Source: an uncultured bacterium
GTDB taxonomy: Bacteria > Verrucomicrobiota > Lentisphaeria > Victivallales > Victivallaceae
Reading direction: 5' to 3'
Assembly: GCA_900551245.1 (NCBI GenBank)
Contig: URVC01000001.1
Span: 124,001 to 188,000, forward strand
Length of the DNA: 64,000 nucleotides
The notes below the pieces were generated by a model. The model was not told the origin of the DNA and did no database searches. It was given only the letters and a program-made list of their open reading frames with translations. The position numbers and the translations under genes are program-made. Positions within the stretch are counted from its first letter, which is position 1; every line of letters begins with the position of its first letter. This document shows positions 43,590 to 53,700 of the stretch, piece after piece.

Positions 43590-43617
43590 ACGGGCCCCTG
43601 GGACGACAGGAACCCGT
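43590..43617 (+). terminator. Possible terminator hairpin after the FkbM gene
   Basis: ACGGG-cc-CCTG pairs with CAGG-aa-CCCGT, followed by TTTC. The internal loop and short T-run make it a weak candidate. Confidence 0.35.
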
Positions 43618-43639
43618 TTCGCCGAATGAGTACAAAAAT

Positions 43640-44947
43640 TTAGACAGTAACTCCCTGCTGATTCAACGCTTTCTGGATTTCACAGATGTCGGCATGGCGC
43701 GGCTCCACTCCGTCGCGGACCGCAATTGCGGCCGCGGTTCCCACCCCCTGCCCGATATTCATGCAGATCGGCATCACCCGGAAGTTGGAGTGCGCCTTGT
43801 GGGTACCGGAGATGTTGCGGCCGGAAAGCAGCAGGCCATCCACCTTCTCCGGCACGCAGGCCCGGTAGGGAATGGTGTATTGACCGCGGGCGGAAAAATG
43901 CTTCTGCGCCCCGTCCTTGTCCAACCCCGCGCCCTCCACATTGTGGATGTCGAAGTTGAACCAGTTGTGCGTGGCAATCCAGTCGTCGAACACCCGTCCG
44001 GCGACGATGTCTTCCGCCGTCATCGTATACAACCCCTTGAAGTGACGAGTCTCGCGGACTCCGACGTTCTGCGCGGAGGTCACCAGATAACAGTGTTCAA
44101 ATCCGGGCAGGTACTCGCGCAGAAAGAGAACGATTTCCGGCATCTGTTTCCGGCAGACAAGTTCGGCGCGGGTAAGTTCTTCGGCACGGGTTCCGTCAAT
44201 CCCGGTGACGTTGGTCATGTTGACGCAGACCTCGCCCGGCAGCCAGGTCGGATAGACCAGCACATGGCCGGCCGGCGCCGGGAGATGCTCCCGGGCGAGC
44301 GCCTGAATCTCCCCTTTCGGCACATCGAGCAGGTGTTCGAAACTGCCGGGCAGATGCGCCCGGGAGTAATCCACGCCGCCGATGCGGAACATCAGCGTGA
44401 CCGGCTGACAGCGGGAATCCTCCTCCCGGCCGAGCTGAAATTCCGCCCCGGCACGCGCCGCCACATCGCCGTCTCCGGTGGCGTCCACGGTGATGGTGCC
44501 GAGCAGAGCTTTCCGCCCGGATTTGCTTTCGGTGACCACGCCGCGCACTCTGCCGTTCTCACAGATGGAATCGCAGACGAAGGTGTAGAGCTTCAACCGC
44601 ACGCCGGCTTCGGTCAGCATATCGAGCAGCACTTTTTTCAACAGCTCGTGGCTGATCTGGTGACGGCCCGCCCCCTGTGCGGGGCAGAAAATCCCCGCCG
44701 TTTCACGATGAACCCGGTCCATCATCTCGTCGAACAGCGGGGAGTCGCATCCATCGGTGAAGTGTGACATCATGCCGCTGGTGGCCATTCCGCCGACGCA
44801 GTTGAACTGTTCGACCAGAATGGTGTCCGCCCCGTTTCTGGCGGCGGCGATTGCGGCGGAATATCCGGCTGGCCCGCCCCCCGCGACAAGAACATCGGCG
44901 CGATCGGCAATCTCAATTTTCCGTTCCGGTTCGGTGTAGAAATCCAT
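43640..44947 (-). CDS. FAD-dependent oxidoreductase (FAD_oxidored family)
   Basis: A 435-residue flavoprotein. ADVLVAGGGPAGYSAAIAAA (18-37) binds the ADP part of FAD, followed by VEQFNCVGGMATSGM, the usual family segment; VDATGDGDVAARAG is the second FAD motif and LLLSGRNISGTHKAHSNFRV the C-terminal one. Members are common in Lentisphaerota and Planctomycetota, often beside sugar genes, but substrates are mostly unknown. GGGAGG precedes the ATG by 7 bases. It is divergent from an AraC regulator gene 280 bases away, a plausible control partner. Confidence 0.87.
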   Translation of the reverse strand: MDFYTEPERKIEIADRADVLVAGGGPAGYSAAIAAARNGADTILVEQFNCVGGMATSGMMSHFTDGCDSPLFDEMMDRVHRETAGIFCPAQGAGRHQISHELLKKVLLDMLTEAGVRLKLYTFVCDSICENGRVRGVVTESKSGRKALLGTITVDATGDGDVAARAGAEFQLGREEDSRCQPVTLMFRIGGVDYSRAHLPGSFEHLLDVPKGEIQALAREHLPAPAGHVLVYPTWLPGEVCVNMTNVTGIDGTRAEELTRAELVCRKQMPEIVLFLREYLPGFEHCYLVTSAQNVGVRETRHFKGLYTMTAEDIVAGRVFDDWIATHNWFNFDIHNVEGAGLDKDGAQKHFSARGQYTIPYRACVPEKVDGLLLSGRNISGTHKAHSNFRVMPICMNIGQGVGTAAAIAVRDGVEPRHADICEIQKALNQQGVTV

Positions 44948-45227
44948 GAAACCATCCTCCCTTTGGGATTTGAAAATCGAATTCTCTCTGTCGGATTACC
45001 GTACTGCAAAAAAAGAAAATTACCTTTGTTTTTTTATCAAACTTTCTTGAAAAATCACAGATTTGATTTATTCTCTTTCCGCGCTGAGCTCCGGGGAGCG
45101 TCATTCAACAACATACAGGAAGAGGGGTCCTCCCCGCCGGAACAATGGCAAATTTCCCGGTGCGGTGATATATTACGAGGAGAATCCGGATAACGGCGGC
45201 CATGGCAGGTGGCAACGGAGAGGCATC

Positions 45228-46052
45228 ATGACAGAATTCGAAGCTATGCAGGAGACGTTTCGACGGGCGGAGCAACTGCCGGCGAAGCGACTGCTTTTCG
45301 CGGAGGCGCGCCCCCTGCCCCCGCCGCCGGAATGCGTCCACCTCCACCCCTGCCCCCGGATGCTGTTTCTGCTGGCCGGGCGGGAAAAGGTCTGCTTCGC
45401 CAGAGCCGGAAAGATTCAGCAGGAACTGCTCGAACCCGGCACATTGCTGTTCGCCCACCCCGGAGCATGGGTCAAGGAGACTCCGGAGGAATCCACCGAT
45501 CTTTTTTCCGCAGTTCTGCTCCCGGAATGCCTCCGGTTCATCCGGCGTCGTGCAGGGGAGAAACATGTCTACCACACTGCCGCGGTCCGCTGCCGCGCCC
45601 TGCCTCTGATTCTGGAGGCGATTCTGGCCGCCGACCGGGACACGCCTCTCTGCCGCCACCTGCTCGCCCCCTTCTTCGATGCGCTGGCGGAAGAGCTGCG
45701 GGCGGAAACCGCCGCCGGCCGCCTCTCGCGCCGGGAACAGGAATGGAAACGGCTGCAGGAGTACATCACCCTCAATCTGGCCCGTGACATCGGCCGCGAT
45801 GAAATCGCGGCGGCGGCCGGCCTTCAGCCGGCGACGGTCTCCCGCCGAATCCGGTCACAGAGCGGCATGACACTGCGCGAATACCTGAACGCCGCCCGGC
45901 TCAGCTACGCCCGCTGCCTGCTGGCGAAAACGGAACTCACCATCGAAGAGATCGCCCGCCAGAGCGGCTACCGATATGCGAATTACTTCATCCGCGCCTA
46001 CCGGAAAGCGTTCGGTTGCTCCCCCGGAGCGGAGCGTGCGGCAACTCACTGA
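45228..46052 (+). CDS. AraC-family transcriptional regulator
   Basis: A 274-residue regulator. The start at 45228 has GGAG 7 bases upstream; the open frame starts at 45063. The N-terminal cupin-like part includes LHPCPRMLFLLAG. The C-terminal DNA-binding domain (about 175-268) has IGRDEIAAAAGLQPATVSRR and LTIEEIARQSGYRYANYFIR as its two helix-turn-helices. It is divergent from the FAD-dependent oxidoreductase gene. The end overlaps the convergent nitroreductase gene by 7 bases. Confidence 0.88.
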   Translation: MTEFEAMQETFRRAEQLPAKRLLFAEARPLPPPPECVHLHPCPRMLFLLAGREKVCFARAGKIQQELLEPGTLLFAHPGAWVKETPEESTDLFSAVLLPECLRFIRRRAGEKHVYHTAAVRCRALPLILEAILAADRDTPLCRHLLAPFFDALAEELRAETAAGRLSRREQEWKRLQEYITLNLARDIGRDEIAAAAGLQPATVSRRIRSQSGMTLREYLNAARLSYARCLLAKTELTIEEIARQSGYRYANYFIRAYRKAFGCSPGAERAATH

Positions 46053-46660
46053 CGCGGCGAAATCCAGTGCACTTTGGACTCCCGGTACTTCTGTTTCGGC
46101 ATATCTTTCCCGTCGGGGCGGCCGATCGAAATGACGTTGAGCGGAATGAACTCCTCCGGCAGTTTCAGCGCCTTGGAAACCGCTTCGACCCGCGGCGCGT
46201 AGGGGTAGACACCGATCCAGACCGCGCCCAGCCCGATTCCTTCGGCGGCGAGCAGAATGTTCTCCGTCGCGGCGGAACAATCCTGCACCCACATCTCGCG
46301 GGTCGCACCTTCGCCGAACTGTCGGGAATTTCCGCAGACGACGATCGCCGCCTGTGCTTTGGCGAGCATCTTACCATACGGGAGTGACGCCGCGAGGGCG
46401 TCCAGCGTGCCGCGCTCGGTGATGACATAGAACTCCCACGGTTGCAGATTGCGGGCCGAGGGGGCGGCAAATCCGGCCCGGACCAGCTGATCGAGCTCCT
46501 TCCCGGCAACCGGTTCCGCCGTGTAGTTCCGCACGCTCTTGCGCTGATGGATGACGGTGAGCACATCCGGCGGTGCCGCAGCGTTCTCCGCCCCGCGCGG
46601 CAGCAGAATCGCCACGACAAGAAGAACTAGAAGTATCACAATGACAATGCGTTCATACAT
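46046..46660 (-). CDS. Membrane-anchored nitroreductase-family protein
   Basis: A 204-residue flavin (FMN) oxidoreductase with an N-terminal transmembrane anchor (about 4-21, IVIVILLVLLVVAILLP). The nitroreductase core has IHQRKSVRNYTAEPV (FMN phosphate binding), APSARNLQPWEFYV and AAEGIGLGAVWIGVYP. The C-terminus K-Q-K-Y-x-E-S-K-V-H-W is typical for the anaerobe subgroup. The membrane anchor is unusual in this family and would put the enzyme at the inner membrane, possibly facing the periplasm. AGGAGG precedes the start. Confidence 0.88.
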   Translation of the reverse strand: MYERIVIVILLVLLVVAILLPRGAENAAAPPDVLTVIHQRKSVRNYTAEPVAGKELDQLVRAGFAAPSARNLQPWEFYVITERGTLDALAASLPYGKMLAKAQAAIVVCGNSRQFGEGATREMWVQDCSAATENILLAAEGIGLGAVWIGVYPYAPRVEAVSKALKLPEEFIPLNVISIGRPDGKDMPKQKYRESKVHWISPRQ

Positions 46661-46682
46661 TTCAACCTCCTTTTTTTTGATT

Positions 46683-47618
46683 TCAGTTTTTTAAAGCCGG
46701 CGTACAATTTGCGGAGAGATCTCCGCCGTTCTGCGACGTTGCTTCCGTACGGCAGGCCGCCCGGAAGCGGCGCGGCGTCATACCGGTCAGCTCCCGGCAC
46801 AGCCGGCAGAGATAGTTGCCGTCGCAAAATCCGCTCTTGAGCGCCACTTCGGTCACCGACAAATCGGTGCGACGCAGCAGATCCAGCGCCCGGTGCATGC
46901 GCAAATCGCGCAGATACTCCCGCGGCGTGCTGCCGGTGGCGTTGCGGAAGTGGCGGAAGAAATTCCGCCGCGACATGCTGACCACCCGCGGCAGACCGTT
47001 GACCTCGATCGGTTCATCGAGATGCTCGTGCATGTAGCGGATTGCATCGCCGATCAGGAACTCCGACACGACCGGTTTCTCCGCCGCCTCCGCCGAGCGG
47101 CAGAGTTCAGCGATGATCTCCATGAAGATCGCCAGGCTGAGGAAATTCCGTCCGGGCCGGCTCGAGTTGAGTTCCGCCGCCAGGAGATTGATCTTCCCGG
47201 CCAACTTCGCACTCTCTCCGGAATCGAGATGCACCAGCGGCAGAGAAAGCGTCTCCTCGTCGACCCGCGGCCGCGGATTGAACAACCGGTCGAACAGCGG
47301 CATCTGCTGGCCGTCGAGCAGCGGCAGCGACAGTTTGCGGGGATCATACACCAGATTGACCAGCCCCAGAGTGGAGGTGCGGTCGTAGCCGTGCGAGATG
47401 CCGGGGTGGATCAACAGCACATCTCCGGCATGGATGGGCACCGCTTTCTCCCCGATGAGATGCACCCCCTCCCCTGCGAGGATCAGCACGATCTCCATGA
47501 AGGTATGGCCGTGAAACCGCCGCTCCGGATGAGCTCCCGCGGCCACCTCTTCCACATAGAGCGGAATCGCGTGAGGCGGCAGGTAACGTTCGAGGCCATT
47601 TGTCAGAAAACTTGCCAT
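46683..47618 (-). CDS. AraC-family transcriptional regulator (RhaR/RhaS-like layout)
   Basis: A 311-residue regulator with an N-terminal cupin (RRFHGHTFMEIVLILAGEG and IHAGDVLLIHPGISHGY) like sugar-responsive RhaS/RhaR and AraC proteins. The C-terminal domain (about 190-290) has INGLPRVVSMSRRNFFRHF-like and SVTEVALKSGFCDGNYLCRL helix-turn-helices. It is divergent from the large GH cluster starting at 47827, 208 bases away, and is the likely activator of that cluster. The ribosome binding site is weak. Confidence 0.9.
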   Translation of the reverse strand: MASFLTNGLERYLPPHAIPLYVEEVAAGAHPERRFHGHTFMEIVLILAGEGVHLIGEKAVPIHAGDVLLIHPGISHGYDRTSTLGLVNLVYDPRKLSLPLLDGQQMPLFDRLFNPRPRVDEETLSLPLVHLDSGESAKLAGKINLLAAELNSSRPGRNFLSLAIFMEIIAELCRSAEAAEKPVVSEFLIGDAIRYMHEHLDEPIEVNGLPRVVSMSRRNFFRHFRNATGSTPREYLRDLRMHRALDLLRRTDLSVTEVALKSGFCDGNYLCRLCRELTGMTPRRFRAACRTEATSQNGGDLSANCTPALKN

Positions 47619-47744
47619 ACCGGTTCATCCATGTTTCCATTCGACTTCTATAATATCGCATCCGACGGGAAATTGCAAATGCATACGCTCCCGGTTTTCC
47701 TAAAAAAACGAAAGGCTGCGTTTCGTCACCCGGCACTGGAATGC

Positions 47745-47794
47745 TATAATTTGTCACTTCAGCAAAGGTTTTTATCAAAGTCCGGAAGTATAAT
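47745..47794 (+). promoter_or_regulatory. Two possible -10 boxes upstream of the GH cluster
   Basis: TATAAT occurs twice on the plus strand (47745-47750 and 47789-47794). Neither has a good -35 box, which suits an AraC-activated promoter. Confidence 0.4.
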
Positions 47795-47826
47795 TAATAG
47801 AAGAAAACCCAAAACACAGTGAGACA

Positions 47827-49680
47827 ATGAAGCATAAACACTATTACGCCTATCGGTCATTTCAACCGGAGTTCGCGACGATGGAACGCTTTGCCGCAAT
47901 CGACGTGAACACGATTGCGCTGTTCCCAGCCAATACGTCGAACTCTCTGGGACAACCGTACTGCCGCTATCCGGCAAACCGGCTCTGGTTCGACACCTGG
48001 GATTTCACCGTGGTCGGCCGGCAGTTCGACGATGTGCTTGAGCATAATCCGCGTGCAAATTTCATCGTCATTGTCGATTTGAACTCCCCGGAATGGCTCT
48101 CCCGACAGCTTGCGCTGAGCCATGAATCGGGCGACAGCACTACACACCTTTCGGAAACGCTGGTCAATCCCCGTTGGCTGTGCGATACGGAACACTATCT
48201 GGAAGCCTTTCTCTCCTACTGCGAAAAAAACTATGCGGAAAAGATTGAAGCCTATGTTCTGGCCTGCGGTAACACCGACGAGTGGTTCGACCACAACGGA
48301 GAACTCTGCGGGCTGGCCAAAGAACGGGCCTATCAGGAATATCGTGCCCGGAACGGCCTGCCGCCGGAAACGCCCCCGTCGGCAAGCAAGCTCAATTCTC
48401 CCGATTTTGACGGACTGGTTTTCGATCCGGCCCGCTCCAACGACGTCATCACCTATCGCCGCTTCTGCAATGAGCTGGTCGCGGAAAGCATCCTCCGCTT
48501 TGCCCGTTTCTCCCGCAAAGTAATCCGTCCGGAGGCTGAAATCGGTGTATTCTACGGCTACCTCACCACCCGGCTCGGCGCGGCGGAGAGCGGTCATGTC
48601 GAACTGCGACGGGTTCTCGATGCGCCCGAAGTGGATTTTCTGATCTCCCCCGGCTGCTATATCGACCGGGCCATCGGCGGCGGTTCCGGCTGGCAGTCGG
48701 TTTCCGGCTCGGAGCGGTTGGCCGGCAAGCGCCATCTCCACGAATGCGACCAGCGCACCCACACCTACAATCCGTCGCTTTCGCCCCATGTCAAGCTCAA
48801 GTTCCAATGCTGGAAGAATACCGCGGAAGATATCGCCGGCGTCCGGCGCGAAGCCGTGCTGGCGATGATCAGCGACAGTTCCCTCTGGTGGTTCGACATG
48901 TGGGGCGGTTTCTATGAAGAGTCCGCACTGCTGGAAGAGCTGGGCCGCCTGCAAAAGCTCTATTGCCGCTTTGCCGGGCAGCCGGGAACTCCAGTTGACG
49001 AGATCGCCTTGATCATCGACGCCGATTCCGCGTACTATCTGGATCAGCGTTCCCCACGTCAGGCGCATTTTCAGCGTCATGCGCGTACCATGCTCAATCA
49101 CATCGGCGCCCCCTTCGACACCTATCTGCTCGACGATCTCGGCCGGATTCCGGATTTCGACCGCTACAAGCTGGTCATTCTCGCCAACCAGATCGAGATC
49201 ACGCCGGAAAAAGCGGAACTTCTGGAGCGATATCTCTACTGCGGCAACCGGACGGTTCTGACACTGTACGCCCCGGGGCTCAGCGACGGGACCTCCCTCG
49301 ATCCGGCCCGTGTCCGCCGCTGGGCGGGCGTGGAATACGGCAGTGAAGGACTTCATCTCACGGAATTTGCAACCTGTCGCAAGGCCTATCTCGCCCACCC
49401 GGAGAAGTTGACGGCGGCCATTTTGCGCGATCTTGCCCGGCAGGCCGGAGTTCTCCTCATCACCTCCCGGGAAGCAGTGGTCTATGCCGATTCCCGCATG
49501 CTGGCGCTCCATCTCGCCGAACCGGGTACCATCACAATCACGCTTCCCGGCGGAGCGGACGGCGCAGTGGAACTCTTCTCCGGCCGCCGGATGCACGGCG
49601 GCGTTTTCGAATGGAACTCCCGAGGCGGTGAAACTCTCCTCTTTGAACTGAAATTCAACTCTGACAAGAAAGGAATCTGA
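47827..49680 (+). CDS. GH42-like glycoside hydrolase
   Basis: A 617-residue cytoplasmic protein. The first 370 residues read as a TIM barrel (AIDVNTIALFPANTSNS, VLACGNTDEWF, FLISPGCYIDRAIGG, SSLWWFDMWGGFYEES), followed by a trimerisation-like Rossmann domain (EIALIIDADSAYYLD, YKLVILANQIEIT, GNRTVLTLYAPGLSDG) and a small beta domain. This order is that of GH42 beta-galactosidases, but the catalytic residues are not certain. The ribosome binding site is poor (GTGAG). It heads the plus-strand GH cluster, with the pseudopilin gene 4 bases after its stop. Confidence 0.78.
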   Translation: MKHKHYYAYRSFQPEFATMERFAAIDVNTIALFPANTSNSLGQPYCRYPANRLWFDTWDFTVVGRQFDDVLEHNPRANFIVIVDLNSPEWLSRQLALSHESGDSTTHLSETLVNPRWLCDTEHYLEAFLSYCEKNYAEKIEAYVLACGNTDEWFDHNGELCGLAKERAYQEYRARNGLPPETPPSASKLNSPDFDGLVFDPARSNDVITYRRFCNELVAESILRFARFSRKVIRPEAEIGVFYGYLTTRLGAAESGHVELRRVLDAPEVDFLISPGCYIDRAIGGGSGWQSVSGSERLAGKRHLHECDQRTHTYNPSLSPHVKLKFQCWKNTAEDIAGVRREAVLAMISDSSLWWFDMWGGFYEESALLEELGRLQKLYCRFAGQPGTPVDEIALIIDADSAYYLDQRSPRQAHFQRHARTMLNHIGAPFDTYLLDDLGRIPDFDRYKLVILANQIEITPEKAELLERYLYCGNRTVLTLYAPGLSDGTSLDPARVRRWAGVEYGSEGLHLTEFATCRKAYLAHPEKLTAAILRDLARQAGVLLITSREAVVYADSRMLALHLAEPGTITITLPGGADGAVELFSGRRMHGGVFEWNSRGGETLLFELKFNSDKKGI

Positions 49681-49684
49681 GACC

Positions 49685-50452
49685 ATGCGAAGAATTTTTA
49701 CCCTGATCGAACTTCTCATAGTCATTGCGATCATCGCCATCCTTGCGGCGCTGCTGCTGCCTGCGCTGAATCGGGCGAGAGTAACCGCTCAGAAGAGCTC
49801 CTGTCTCAACAATCTCAAAACTATGGCAAGCGGCGTCTCCTTCTATACCAACGACAATCAGGATTTTCTTCCCCGCAAATACAAGCGCTGGTCCTGGGGT
49901 TACGCAATAGGACACGCTCTTGGTCTGACACGGCCCGACGCCCCTGAAGCGCCCGATCCCGACACAAAGGTGGACAACATTCCGATCCATAAAGTACTTT
50001 CCTGCCCGGCACAAAAAGAAACGGTAGGCCTCTATGACGCCGGTATCAGCTCCTCAAAGACGATTTATTTTTATCCGATCTATGTCCCGCTTGTGAGTGA
50101 AATCCCGGCGGCGATCAACACGTTACGCGGGCGAACCGGCGGAGGTGCAGACCGCAGCAGCAGCACAGACGGCGACAGTGTTCCCCTGAACCATAAAAAA
50201 TTGGAGCGGGTGATTGACGGCTCCATTCTGATGTTGGAAGCGATTACCACAGACGCCTATGAAACGGGCAAGTATATCGCGCTCTCCCCCGGTACGGCGA
50301 ATCAGACGATCTACCATTTCAACAGTCGCACGGCCTATGGAGCTAACTTTCGCCGTCACGGGAACAGCACCAATGTGCTGTTCAAAGATGGTCACGCGGA
50401 AAATCTCTCTGCCAACGTAACCCTTGATGTCTATGGTCGACCTCAGCGCTGA
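49685..50452 (+). CDS. Pseudopilin-like protein, H-X9-DG type, short leader
   Basis: A 255-residue protein with only four residues (M-R-R-I) before F-T-L-I-E-L-L and the hydrophobic helix; the residue before F is Ile. The C-terminus has H-G-N-S-T-N-V-L-F-K-D-G (H-X9-D-G). An AAGGAATCTGAGACC stretch overlapping the preceding stop serves as ribosome binding region, so it is coupled to the GH42-like gene. The giant secreted GH gene lies downstream. Of the five pseudopilins here it has the shortest leader, so a peptidase would have little to remove. Confidence 0.87.
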   Translation: MRRIFTLIELLIVIAIIAILAALLLPALNRARVTAQKSSCLNNLKTMASGVSFYTNDNQDFLPRKYKRWSWGYAIGHALGLTRPDAPEAPDPDTKVDNIPIHKVLSCPAQKETVGLYDAGISSSKTIYFYPIYVPLVSEIPAAINTLRGRTGGGADRSSSTDGDSVPLNHKKLERVIDGSILMLEAITTDAYETGKYIALSPGTANQTIYHFNSRTAYGANFRRHGNSTNVLFKDGHAENLSANVTLDVYGRPQR

Positions 50453-50491
50453 CACGCGATATGCCATGATACATTTACCAGGTAAAGTACA

Positions 50492-50743
50492 ATGAAGACT
50501 TTTCTCACTCTTATGTTCTGTTCTGCCGGCAGCTGCAATCATACGCCCTCCCCTCTGCCTCCCGGCAACGCAGACGATCCGGTGCACGCTCTCGCGCGGC
50601 AGCTTGAAACTGGCGCAATCGGCCGTCTCACCACCTTGGTTGTCCAATCTGATGTTGCCTTCACATCCCGCCTGAATCAAGCCGGGAATTCCAGCAATTT
50701 TGTCATTATTCCAGGCGTATCACGTCAATTCAAAGGAGAGTAA
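50492..50743 (+). CDS. Possible small protein between pseudopilin and giant GH
   Basis: An 83-codon frame with a hydrophobic start (MKTFLTLMF) and AGGT 9-12 bases upstream. It ends 4 bases before the next ATG and contains that gene's ribosome binding site, so coupling would be possible. The sequence is not recognised, and codon pattern is not strongly coding. It could equally be non-coding leader of the next gene (the gap is 295 bases). Confidence 0.3.
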   Translation: MKTFLTLMFCSAGSCNHTPSPLPPGNADDPVHALARQLETGAIGRLTTLVVQSDVAFTSRLNQAGNSSNFVIIPGVSRQFKGE

Positions 50744-50747
50744 TTTC

Positions 50748-53700
50748 ATGTTTCGTTGTCTTCTTTTCTCCATCCTCTGCGGAACGGTCCTCGGCGCAGC
50801 TCCGACAGAATATGTCCCGTATGCTCCCCCCTTTGCTCCGACGACCGAACAACGAAGCGACACCCGGGTGAATGTCGGGAAATATTCCGTTACCTTTCAA
50901 GGCGCCCGGCTCGCGCTGCGCCTCTTTACCACCGGAGAAGCCAATCTCCTCTCGCCAGACCTCAAAATCCGTTATGGCGGTCTGGTCGTCAGGCAGGGGA
51001 AAAAATCCCTTTCCGGCCGACGAGGAGAACTCCACAACGGCAGCTGCGCCTTTCGATATACGGCATTGCCACATCTGGAGCAGAATTTCACCCTGCTCCC
51101 GGACGGCAGGATCTCCATCAAACTTACTGATTCAAACCGTTCACTTGATGACATCTTCTGGACGTTCTCTCTCATCAGCGAATATTTCGGAGGCTCAGCC
51201 ATTGAAATTGACGGTCGACGCGCGCAGATCGCGCCTTACCGTGAAAGCAGCCGTTTTCACAGAGTTCTGCACGACGGCACGGCAGGCCGTATCGTATTTT
51301 TTGCCGGCGATTCCGGACGCAGTTTCACGATTGAGCTGCCGCAGAAAAACCGGATTCGGCTGGTCTCGGCAGATGGCCGTTACGGTCTGTCACTGCAACT
51401 GTTTCCGGCTTCTCAGGCAAACACCATCGAAATGCTCCTGACTCCCGGCACCACGGCTGTTGCGGCCAACCAGCCACCGAAAGGATTCTCCGTTCGGGCC
51501 GGCCAATACGATTTCTGGAGTGTCGATCGCCTCCGGCTGCCGGACCGGCACTCGAAAAATCTGCTCTCCAACAGCTCCTTCGAACAAGGATTCGCCTCTC
51601 TCTGGTATCCGCACGGAGGCGGTCTGTTCAGCCGAAAACTCTGGACCCGCAAACCAATCCGGATTGATGAGGAGGAAGCCTTCTCCGGAAAATCATCGCT
51701 GCGAATAGAATCCGACGCCCCGCAGGCAGAACTCATCCAGAACATTGCAACCCATTCGGTCATCCTTTCTCCGGGAGAATATACCTTCAGTTTCTACGCC
51801 AAAACCGATCGCCCCGGTCGACAGAAGTTGAAACTTACCATCCCCGTGCTGCCGCCGGGGGCGAACTACTGGGATCCCAAGACCCGGGTCAACCGCAGAT
51901 TCACACTGGAAGGACGCTGGAAACGATACCAGCACACCTTCCGGGTGACGACAACCCGCCCACAGTATTTTCTTTTCGAATCCCTGTCCGACGAACCGGC
52001 CGTCTGCCGGATTGATGCAATGCAACTCGAGCGCAATTCCGCTGCCACAGAGTACCAGCCGGCCTCTGTCGAGGGGCGGCTCCTCACCGCCTCTGCGGAC
52101 AATTTTCTCCCCGCAGGGAGCCCTATCAAGGCACGGTTGAAGATCATCACCGCCAGACCGAACATCTCCGGAACATTCCACACCACGCTGCGGGATTTCT
52201 TCGGCAAAGTGGTGCGGCAGGCGACAGGCCGCTTTCAGACCGGCCCGGACGGCACAACGGAACTTCCGCTGCCGTTCGAAGGAATCCCCTCCGGTATTTT
52301 CACTGTGGAGAATCGTTACAAACTCAAAGATGACGAACGCTACGAGTTCACCCGACTGGCAGTCATGAATTTTCTGAAAAATCTCCACCGCCACAAAAAT
52401 CTCTTCGCGGACTCCTACATCGATCCGCACGGTGTGCGACAATACTACCCGGAAGTGCTGGAGCGCTATCGCGAGATCGGAATCGGCGCTCGTGCCGCGT
52501 TTGTCAATACCGAGAAGCTGGTTGCTGACGAGGCGGCAAAATATGGCGTCGAAAGTTTCAGTACCATGCTGCTGCGTCCGGACCGCTCCCTGGTGAAAGG
52601 ACTTCCCGCTCCCTGTTACGGTTACACGGTACTGAACAATATCGTCTGGTATGAAACACCTTCCGTAGGGCGTAAACGGGTCGACTATGCAACGATCACC
52701 CTGCCCGGCGCAACCCCGGAAGCACTCAAGACGATAGAAAACGCCGCCGCACGCAAGAGCGCGGAATCTCCATGGGTCAAAATATGGGGGGCGATCAATG
52801 AAGTGGAAGGCTCCGCACCGGAGTTCGGCCACTGCCGATTCGCCACAGAGGAGCGTTATCGAGAGTACGTCGAACTCGAACTTGCCGTCGCCCGAGGTCT
52901 CAGGCGCGGCAATCCCAAGGCGATGATCGGCAACAGTTCCACCTCCTGTCTGCGTGCGGACCGGATCGAAACGCTGGATAAACTGCTTACCACAATCGGC
53001 GACCGGTTCCGCTATGACTGTTTTATCATCCACACTTACCGGGAAGCGCCCGAATATCCTGATCTCGACAAGGATTTTTACGACCTGTACAAGATGCTGG
53101 CACGACACGGCTATATTGACACGCCAATCTACTGCCCGGAAGGGATGCACTGGAAACCCTACCGCATGCCGGGACTCTTCACGGTCAACTGGGTCGACAT
53201 TCCCTGGGGTCCGCTCACCTACGATATGGGCCATCAGGAACGGATTGCCGCAGCCTGGCGGGCCCGGCAGTGGCTGATCGGGCTGAAACATCAGGACCGG
53301 GTCAAACTGATGAATTCCAGCACCAACTTCTGGGGATTTGAGATGGACTGCGCCCTGACGCCATTCGCCAATCAGAAGATCTCCAATACACTCGGCAACC
53401 TGCTCGGTGACGCCTCCTTCGTAGCCGAGATCCGTCTGGGAGCAGGAACCCGTTGCTACCTCTTCAAAGATGGCTCCCAGCGGCCGGTTGCAGCTCTCTG
53501 GAGCTGTTCGCCCGAAGTAGATCAAGGCAAGGAAGCAGGGCCGGAACTCCTTCTCCGCCAGGTGCCACACGCGCAGTTGTTTGATCTCATGGAGGCAGAA
53601 CTGGCGTTTCCTGCGCCGGCGGCGGACGGCAGCGTAAAACTCCGTCTCACCTCCTTCCCGATTTTTCTGCGCGGCAGTGCCGGTTCAACCGCCACGATGA

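Noticed and set aside
47857..49740. 627-codon minus-strand frame
   Set aside because: Antisense shadow of the GH42-like gene.
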